From Pseudophaeomoniella oleicola (taxonomy: Eukaryota; Ascomycota; Eurotiomycetes; Phaeomoniellales; Phaeomoniellaceae): 64,000 nt of DNA. A program made the position numbers and the translations under genes. Position 1 is the first letter of the stretch. Each line of letters starts with the position of its first letter. Shown here in pieces: positions 57,501 to 64,000 of the stretch. The notes under the pieces are model-generated. The model did not search any database, had not been told where the DNA came from, and worked only from the letters and a program-made list of their open reading frames with translations. Location of the stretch: positions 1 through 64,000 of the forward strand of contig QWDQ01000084.1 in assembly GCA_003868215.1 (NCBI GenBank), written 5' to 3'.

Positions 57501-58234
57501 TCAGGTATTGATACACAGAGCGGTCATGATTCACTGAGTAGGTAGATGCCTGCCTTACCTTAGGCACCTTATCTGAGCCTAACTAGGTACCTATTCATAA
57601 CTGTTAGCTCGTTGGACTCGCCTAACTATTTTACCTACTCCTCATCGGGAATTGCCGCTCTCAAACGCTTCATGCCACGAGACGTCCCTGAAGGCTACAA
57701 TAGACACTACTCTAAGTCCCGATCTTACTAAATGCATTCGACGGTAATAAAGGCGGCGACATATGAGGTTATGTCTTCACCCTATGCATACTTTTCTTGT
57801 GGAATATACTCTGCTTTGCTGTCTACGTAGTAAAGTCGAATCAGTCAGCACGTTACAGATCTTGACCATGCACACATCACTTCCCTACGCACATCCTTGT
57901 CTTTTCCAGTCCTCGTATGTTGGAGTTGGTTGCAACCCTCTTATCAGAGCATCTGCCACTAGTGTCCGACCCGTGAGAAAGCGTCGTTTCTTGTTGCCGA
58001 AGAAAACCGGTGATAACCACGTCCCCCACCGTTCGTAGATAAGTCCAGAGAGGACACGTCGAGTCGTGCCCACTTCGGCATATCAACAGCCCGCCCCTCC
58101 CCCCTTCAACCCCCAACCGGACAACGACGTACTACGTAGTAGTATACGCTTATACCGAGAGACTACAGGGGCAGATCCCGCCGCTCATAGGGTTTGGGGA
58201 CGTGAGGGTGCGCCATATCCAATAGTGCGTCAGG

Positions 58235-59764
58235 ATGGATCTTCTCAAAGCTTTCCATGGCACTATCATCCATTCTGTAACCGTGACCGAAATCGAGTTG
58301 ATTGAAAACGGTCTGCTGGTTATTTCGCCCACAGACGGGAAGATCATTGTGCTGGAGAGAAACATCCCGCGCTCCGAGATCGATGATACCATACGGAAAG
58401 GTGGCCTTCAACCTTCGCAAGTAGCCGTCCAGCAACTGAAGTTCGGCCAATTCGTGATCCCTGGTTTCATCGACACTCATAACCATGCTCCTCAGTGGAC
58501 GCAGCGAGGTGTCGGTCGAGGAATTCCTTTGCTTTCCTGGTTGAAGGACGTCACATTTGCCCATGAAGCACGGTTCGCCGATCCCAAGTATGCTCGACGA
58601 ACTTACGCCTCTTGCGTTGAAGGCTTCATCCGCCAGGGAATCACGACCGCTTCATATTATGGATCACTTCACGGGGAAGCCACCAAGATTCTGGCCGAAA
58701 TATGTATCAAGAAAGGCCAGCGTGCTCTTATTGGCAAGTGCAATATGGATTCTCATGCTGTAGATACTTACACAGACGCTTCTTGTGCTGAGTCTCTTTC
58801 TATCACTGAGGACTGCATCCATCACATTCGCGCTCTCGACCCTACCAATTCCTTGGTGCAGCCAATTCTCACACCTCGGTTTGCTATCTCCTGCTCCCCA
58901 TCTCTCCTTGCTGGACTGGGGCAGATGGCGGTACAGGATTCTTCGTTGATGATCCAGACACACTTCAATGAAGCGCCTGATGAGATCACGTTCACCCGTC
59001 AACTCTTCCCCCAATTCACAAATGAGACAGACCTGTATGCCCATTACAACCTGCTTGGTCCTCGTACTATTCTTGCCCACGCGATTTTCAATACAGGTTA
59101 CGAGTTGCAAAAATTGGCCCAGTTAAACGTCGGCATTGCACATTGTCCAATCTCGAACACCACGATCCCGACCTTCATGGCAGCTCCAATCCGTCAATTT
59201 CTCTCCCGCGGCATGCTTAAGGTAGGTCTAGGCACCGATTCCGGAGGTGGATTCTCTTCCAGTATCCTCGATGCCATGCGGACCGCATTCCTTGTATCGA
59301 ATGCGCGGCAAACATACCACTCACCAGACAATGCCTACTCTCAATTCAGAGCCGGACCTCCCTATATCTCGGCGGCAGACGGCCATCCCACTTCCACGAT
59401 AAACGAGACGGACAACGCAGAATCTCCCTTGACATTGGAAGAATGTTTCTATCTCTCCACCCTCGGCGGCGCTCGCGTCTGCAATCTCGACCACAAAGTC
59501 GGTAATTTCGCCGTCGGCAAAGAATTCGATGGCTTACTGATCGATCTTCCGGGAGTAGCGACCGAAGAAGACTCTTCGGAGCAGGAGCAGGAAGGAGACG
59601 AGGCACCGAAGCCGAAGGTGACAAGTACCCGATTCGGTATCGTTGCGAGTACACCCGTCGAACCCGACGTCGACGTATCGAGGACTGTATGGGAGAAATT
59701 CCTGATGACGGGTGATGACCGGAACATCGCAGAGGTGTGGGTGAGAGGTCGACGGATCAAATGA
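58235..59764 (+). CDS. Guanine deaminase
   Basis: This single exon encodes a 509-aa cytosolic amidohydrolase that deaminates guanine to xanthine in purine salvage and catabolism (yeast GUD1, human GDA). Zinc ligands H82 and H84 are in PGFIDTHNHAPQ. Later ligands are the H of QTHFNEAPDEI, the H of ILAHAIF and the D of GTDSGGGFSS, and the GIAHCPISNTT block is also typical. The protein is somewhat longer than the human enzyme, mainly through a Glu/Gln-rich insertion near residues 445-465. The start ATG at 58235 is the first in frame and gives a sensible N-terminal strand. Several palindromes sit just upstream. Confidence 0.95.
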   Translation: MDLLKAFHGTIIHSVTVTEIELIENGLLVISPTDGKIIVLERNIPRSEIDDTIRKGGLQPSQVAVQQLKFGQFVIPGFIDTHNHAPQWTQRGVGRGIPLLSWLKDVTFAHEARFADPKYARRTYASCVEGFIRQGITTASYYGSLHGEATKILAEICIKKGQRALIGKCNMDSHAVDTYTDASCAESLSITEDCIHHIRALDPTNSLVQPILTPRFAISCSPSLLAGLGQMAVQDSSLMIQTHFNEAPDEITFTRQLFPQFTNETDLYAHYNLLGPRTILAHAIFNTGYELQKLAQLNVGIAHCPISNTTIPTFMAAPIRQFLSRGMLKVGLGTDSGGGFSSSILDAMRTAFLVSNARQTYHSPDNAYSQFRAGPPYISAADGHPTSTINETDNAESPLTLEECFYLSTLGGARVCNLDHKVGNFAVGKEFDGLLIDLPGVATEEDSSEQEQEGDEAPKPKVTSTRFGIVASTPVEPDVDVSRTVWEKFLMTGDDRNIAEVWVRGRRIK

Positions 59765-60750
59765 TGATTACCTAGGTAGCCGATTGACAAGTACTTTTAA
59801 GAAAGGAGATAATATATTCCCCCAAGAAATCTATATATATATATACCTCTATTCTTCACAAGATATGATATACTGTTGATATGTACCTAGATTACTTACC
59901 TTAGATATGTATAAAGTCAGGTAACATATTACAATAATGCCTAGGTAGGTACGTAAGGTAAATAAATAATGTTTTACGTAGATCCTCCAGATCTTCATAC
60001 TAATCGATTAGTCTCTCTTCAGATCTCTCTCTCTCTCTAGATCTTCCAACAAAACAAACCACACTATTATATATACAGATACATATATACATACACATAC
60101 ACATACTCACTCTCACTCTCTCTCTCTCTTACTCTCTTACCTATTAAAAAAATAAAAATAAATAAAAATAAAAAAATAAAAAAAGGACAAGATGAAGAAA
60201 GTAGAATCAAGGACTTCCATTTTAGAGTTTTGCTATGATGTATTACTGTACATACCTTACCCTCTAGATTCAGGTACGAGTGCGGGGAGGAGGGAAGGGA
60301 GGATGATGTATCTTAAGGTAAACCGGCCGGATTATCGATGCGATGCGAGCAATGCGATGTCATCGGTTTTGGAAAATCACATGAACGCGCAGTAAAGGGA
60401 TGTAATGTACGTACGTATTGTAGACACGGGTTGAATGTAGAATTTTCTCTTCGGTGTCTTAATTGATTTCTGTCTTTTTCTTCTTTTCATTTCTGAAGCT
60501 GTTACCTTAACATTCCTAAAGGTTTCTGAAGGTGAAAGTGTTACTGCTTCTTTGGAACTCGTGTAAGTTTTCAGTTGACCGTTTTCCATCTGAGATTGAC
60601 GGGGCAAAGTCGATGTGCCATATAGCATTTACCTTATTTACCGTGCTGACATGTGGCAGTAGATTCAGTCCTATTCACGTCTCCTAAACAATCTCACATC
60701 GAGCCTCCTGAATCACAAGTAGCAAGTGACCAGTCCTCTATTTGTCCACC
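59765..60750. other. Intergenic region with simple sequence
   Basis: This 986-bp tandem gap holds alternating TA sequence (59830-59845), ACCTAGGT sites (near 59940), a CT and CA-rich tract (60020-60145) and an A/T-rich AAATA tract at 60145-60185. No gene is convincing. Confidence 0.5.
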
Positions 60751-62018
60751 ATGAACGCCTCACGGGTGACGGTGCTGAGATCGGGTGCTCGATCGATCCG
60801 GGCCCGACCAGCGCGTCAAGCATTTGGCCGTCGCTTCCAGTCCACTTCGTCTACGAATCCACCTCAGGGACATTCAACGCAGGCTGCGATATATGGTGGC
60901 CTTGCTGGAGGGACAGGCGCATTGGTGCTTGGGTATATGTGGTACCATTTCTCAGGTGCGAAATCCGTTGTCAACACTGCCAAACAAGCAAAACAGACCT
61001 ATGAATCGGCTGCGAGTAAGCTGAAGGACCAAGCACCAGCGCCAAATGAAGCGCTGGACTGGTTGCGAAAGCAAGCTTCATTCTACGCTGGATTTGTTCC
61101 TGGAGGTCGACAGTTTGTGGACAGTACATTCAACGATGTCGATGCAATCCGTAGTAAACATGGAGAGGAGGTCGACAAGATTGTCAATGACGCATACAAC
61201 GAGCTGAAGGGTGTTTCCAACAAAGGCCTCAACTTCGACTCGGCTCAAGATGCGTGGAAGGTCATCGAAAAGGCTCTCCGACGCATTGGTGAATTAGCTG
61301 GTGACGCAGCTCAAGATATCCTGAACAACCATCCAGATATCAAAAACAAGATGGGAGGCAATATTGAGCAGCTCCGCTCCATGGGCGACAAGCTGGGTCC
61401 TGAAGCCAAAAAGCAAGTGGATCAAACTTGGGAACAGGTCCAAGACATCCTCAAGGGCGGCATTGGTTTCACCACGATTGACAAGATCCGTAAACTTGTG
61501 CAAGATAAAACACAGGAGTTGAAAAGGCTGGGTGATCAGGCTTGGCAGAAGGGTATTCAAGAAGCAAAACCATATCTGGACCGCAACCCTAAGATTAAGG
61601 AGTTGATCGAGAACAACCAGTCTGCACTCAAATCCGGAAATGTGGTCGAACTATGGGAGCAGGTCAAGCAAGCTTCCAGTTCGGGCAATACCCAACAGCT
61701 TGAAGACTACGTCAAGGACGTTGCACAAAAGGCCAAGGAGAGCGGGAGTGGAGGTGGACTTGAGCGCTATTTCAATATGATCCCAGGTGGTTCCGAGCTC
61801 TTGCCGAAGTTCCAACAGATCCAACAGATTGGTCAGCAGCACGGTGACGAAGCAGAGAAGTTGGTCAAAGAAACCATATCAGAGGTCCAGCAAGTGTTGA
61901 GCAAGAAATTAGACGAGGGCAAAAAGCTGGCAGACAAGGTCGGCAAGGAGGCTGGTAAGAGATGCAACCTGCTGAAATTCCTTTAACGCTTGACCGCTAA
62001 TCAATTGCAGGGAAGTGA
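60751..62018 (+). CDS. Mitochondrial helical membrane protein, uncharacterised
   Basis: Two exons, 60751-61954 and 62011-62018, give 403 aa. The first 35 residues are rich in Arg, Ser and Ala with no acids and end in RRFQS, a typical mitochondrial presequence. A single transmembrane segment follows (YGGLAGGTGALVLGYMWYHF, about residues 50-69). The rest is soluble, charged and amphipathic-helical, with Lys-Gln-Ala-rich segments such as IQEAKPYLDRN and LVKETISEVQQVL that recall LEA or apolipoprotein-like helices. Splicing ends the protein at EAGK after an 8-nt last exon; without splicing the reading frame continues to 61986 and ends in RCNLLKFL. I do not recognise a characterised homologue. An inner-membrane anchor is inferred. 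Confidence 0.75.
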
Positions 62019-62575
62019 TGAGGTTTCAAGCCGTTCAAGCGTAACCACCACAATGCATTGTGAACCACGGGATACGTCAAAAACCTTCGCAGGAGAGCCG
62101 TTGCGTGTTCAGTCTCGAATTGTGATCCTTGGTGAAGTTTCCATCGATCAAGAGGCCTGTCGAGTAACCTGAGATGGCCGAGACAAGAGCTATCTTGGTA
62201 TCATGGCCACACAGCATATCCATCAAAGATGTTTCGGCTTACTTTGGGCAGAGTCCATCGTGGGCAATTCTGTACGGTAGACTCCAGACAGCATATAGAA
62301 ACAATATCCTTGAATTTTCTTCATACAGGACGCTCATGATGTGTTTTCCACTGGGTAATTTGCATAAGTCAAAGTAGATACGTTATTAACCAATTGGTTC
62401 GTAACCATGTTGGGACTAGCGTGATGTCTCGGCGGAGCTTGCAAGCTTCACTCCCGTTCAAACCTCATCGAAGCTTTTGAATCAATCGCTATCGAATCTC
62501 CGCTCCATCCTTCAACCTCAATTCCTACCACCTGAAGCAGTCGATTGCGCTTGGTCAGGATACTATAGAGCTACA
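62019..62575. other. Intergenic region upstream of OSCP
   Basis: This 557-bp tandem gap should hold the ATP5 promoter. No other gene is visible. Confidence 0.45.
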
Positions 62576-63628
62576 ATGCTGTCTTCCAAGATCTTCAGAC
62601 CGGCCTTTGCCGCCGCAAGCAGACAGTCTCGTCAATCGGCTATCCGAACATACGCCTCTGCCGCAGCAGAAACCAAGCCACCAATCGCTCTCTTCGGCAT
62701 CGACGGTACCTATGCCAATGCTTTGGTACGTGCGCAGAATCTGTTTCTCTCGATTATGAAAGTAGCAAGATGTCCAAGGGGTAGTGTCGATGTAGCAGGA
62801 CCCCAATTGACCCGTGAATTGGGGATGGACAATTTCATTCACCGCGCACATCTGATGGAAAACATCTACTAACCCGGTGTTCTCTACAGTATACCGCTGC
62901 TGCCAAAACTTCTACTCTCGACCCTACGGCTGCAGCCATCACGAGCCTCGGCAACCTCTTGAAGAAAGAGTCACACCTTGCTACCATCATTGCCGCACCT
63001 ACACTCTCTACCGACGATAAATCACAAATTGTCGCTGAACTGTCTAAACACCTCGGTGGTGCCGATGACAAGGGAACCGTGAAGCACTTCCTGGAGACAC
63101 TTGCTGAGAACAACCGATTGGGTGTCTTGGAGGGAGTCGTCGACAAGTTCGCTCAATTGATGAGCGCACACAAAGGCGAGATTGAGGTCAACATCACTAC
63201 TGCAAGCGTACGTACAGCCCTTTACTGCCCAAAAATCCCTTATACGGACACTCTTGCCGATGGGAAATCGAAGCCATTAAAGGAGGCACGCCAATGCTAC
63301 CGCAGAATCGACAGAGGTGCCTTTTTGCTTGGTAGATATCGTCAGAAAGGAGCGCAGTCCGAAGGGATGAGAGGAAGAATGAATCTATTTACAGACCATT
63401 ACTAACGTGTTTTCGCTTTAACAGAAACTTGATCCCAAGCTCCTCTCCAGACTCGAGTCTGCCGTTTCCAAGTCCGAATATGCACAAGGCAAGAAAATCA
63501 AAGTCGTCACTAAGACGAACCCAGACATCGTTGGTGGACTCGTCGTGGAGATTGGTGACCGCACCATTGACTTCAGCGTCTCATCCAAAATCGCCAGGAT
63601 GAACAAGGTTTTGACTGATGCTCTGTAA
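62576..63628 (+). CDS. ATP5: ATP synthase subunit 5 (OSCP)
   Basis: This is the oligomycin-sensitivity-conferring protein, the peripheral-stalk subunit that caps the F1 sector of mitochondrial ATP synthase. Three exons, 62576-62725, 62890-63207 and 63425-63628, give 223 aa, the usual length. The N-terminus is a mitochondrial presequence rich in Arg, Ser and Ala (MLSSKIFRPAFAAASRQSRQ). The mature protein begins near YASAAAETKPP and shows the family pattern: LFGIDGTYANALYTAAAK, a helical N-domain, FLETLAENNRLGVL, and the C-terminal beta domain with VVTKTNPDIVGGLVVEIGDRTIDFSV. The second intron is 217 nt, longer than usual for the window. Identification is secure. Confidence 0.97.
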
Positions 63629-64000
63629 AGGAGGAAAGATAGATTGTTCATATAGCCTTAAATTCGAGCGGTTGGTTGGTCTGCCAGTCAACTCCACCGC
63701 TTTGGCTTGTTCCCTACGGACTATCTTTTGTGTATATAAAAACTCGAATAGCGAAGGAGCGTGTGGAGGTGAGTGTGTAGATGGATGGATGAATAAGTGG
63801 ATAGTTGCCACACCGTTACAATGCAATAAGAGACATATCTATTTGTTGTTGTCGTCGTAAGGGCGCGCAATGTACGGTGTCAGATGCTATTACTACAACT
63901 ACTACAAGTACTACAGCAACTATAAGTCTTTTGAAACGTATGTAAGTAGGCAAGGCATGTATGTAGTTTCTTAACCCGAAAAGAAAATCTACATGTCTAG
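63629..64000. other. Downstream region at window end
   Basis: These 372 bp are the OSCP 3' UTR and beyond, with a short CTACTACAA-type run near 63885-63920. No gene is visible before the window ends. Confidence 0.5.

Larger units (their letters stand above)
55391..58234. other. 2.8-kb intergenic interval, divergent
   Basis: The flanking genes face away from each other, so both promoters lie here. I found no convincing gene. A GAGGAC run lies near 55868-55890. A perfect 22-bp palindrome made of two TACTACGTAGTA units occurs at 56255-56276, and stacked ACCTAGGT sites at 57479-57500. Another TACTACGTAGTA site is at about 58128-58141, roughly 100 bp before the guanine deaminase start. Confidence 0.5.

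Overview
The window is a stretch of nuclear chromosome from a filamentous ascomycete (Pezizomycotina). The evidence is short introns (about 45-250 nt) with GTRNGY donors and YAG acceptors, a fungal Zn(II)2Cys6 regulator, a fungal bZIP/DUF3425 regulator, SAGA subunit SGF29, ARP2, fungal-type PI-phospholipase C, INO1 and mitochondrial OSCP, all in a gene-dense layout with both strands used. Intergenic DNA is studded with short self-complementary motifs (ACCTAGGT and TACTACGTAGTA types). I saw no tRNA, rRNA, CRISPR array or intact mobile element. I did not try to name a genus.

Layout. 0-6 kb: mannose-6-phosphate isomerase (-) and SGF29 (+) share a divergent promoter, then comes an ATR1/AMF1-like MFS transporter (-). 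7-13 kb: a Zn2Cys6 regulator (+), divergent from the transporter, then ARP2 (+). 13-18.4 kb: a 10-TM drug/metabolite-type carrier (-) and a LIM-domain protein (-). 18.4-22.3 kb: a long non-coding interval. 22.3-29 kb: inositol-3-phosphate synthase (+), an OB-fold/zinc-ribbon protein (+) and a glycine-zipper protein (+). 29.8-39 kb: a bZIP/DUF3425 factor (-), an AhpC/TSA-like protein (-) and phospholipase C (-). 38.9-47.6 kb: an 8.7 kb interval in which I find no convincing gene. 47.6-55.4 kb: a MABP1/WDR62-like WD40 protein (-), a membrane-anchored M24 Xaa-Pro peptidase (-) and a TPR-like protein (-). 58.2-63.6 kb: guanine deaminase (+), a mitochondrial helical membrane protein (+) and ATP synthase OSCP (+).

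Most genes are housekeeping (sugar-phosphate metabolism for wall mannans, chromatin, actin nucleation, inositol lipid synthesis and signalling, purine salvage, ATP synthesis), and the order looks like ordinary fungal synteny, not a biosynthetic or defence cluster. INO1 and the phospholipase C act at opposite ends of phosphoinositide metabolism, but nothing shows they are co-regulated. The only pair that looks like a functional module is the divergent transporter/Zn2Cys6 regulator at 4.3-10.3 kb, whose shared promoter carries a duplicated motif. Exon models were built by hand from splice signals and reading-frame closure. All multi-exon models listed close in frame. I did not find a clearly novel system; the best leads are the OB-fold/zinc-ribbon gene, the transporter/regulator promoter, the 8.7 kb empty interval and the dispersed palindromes.
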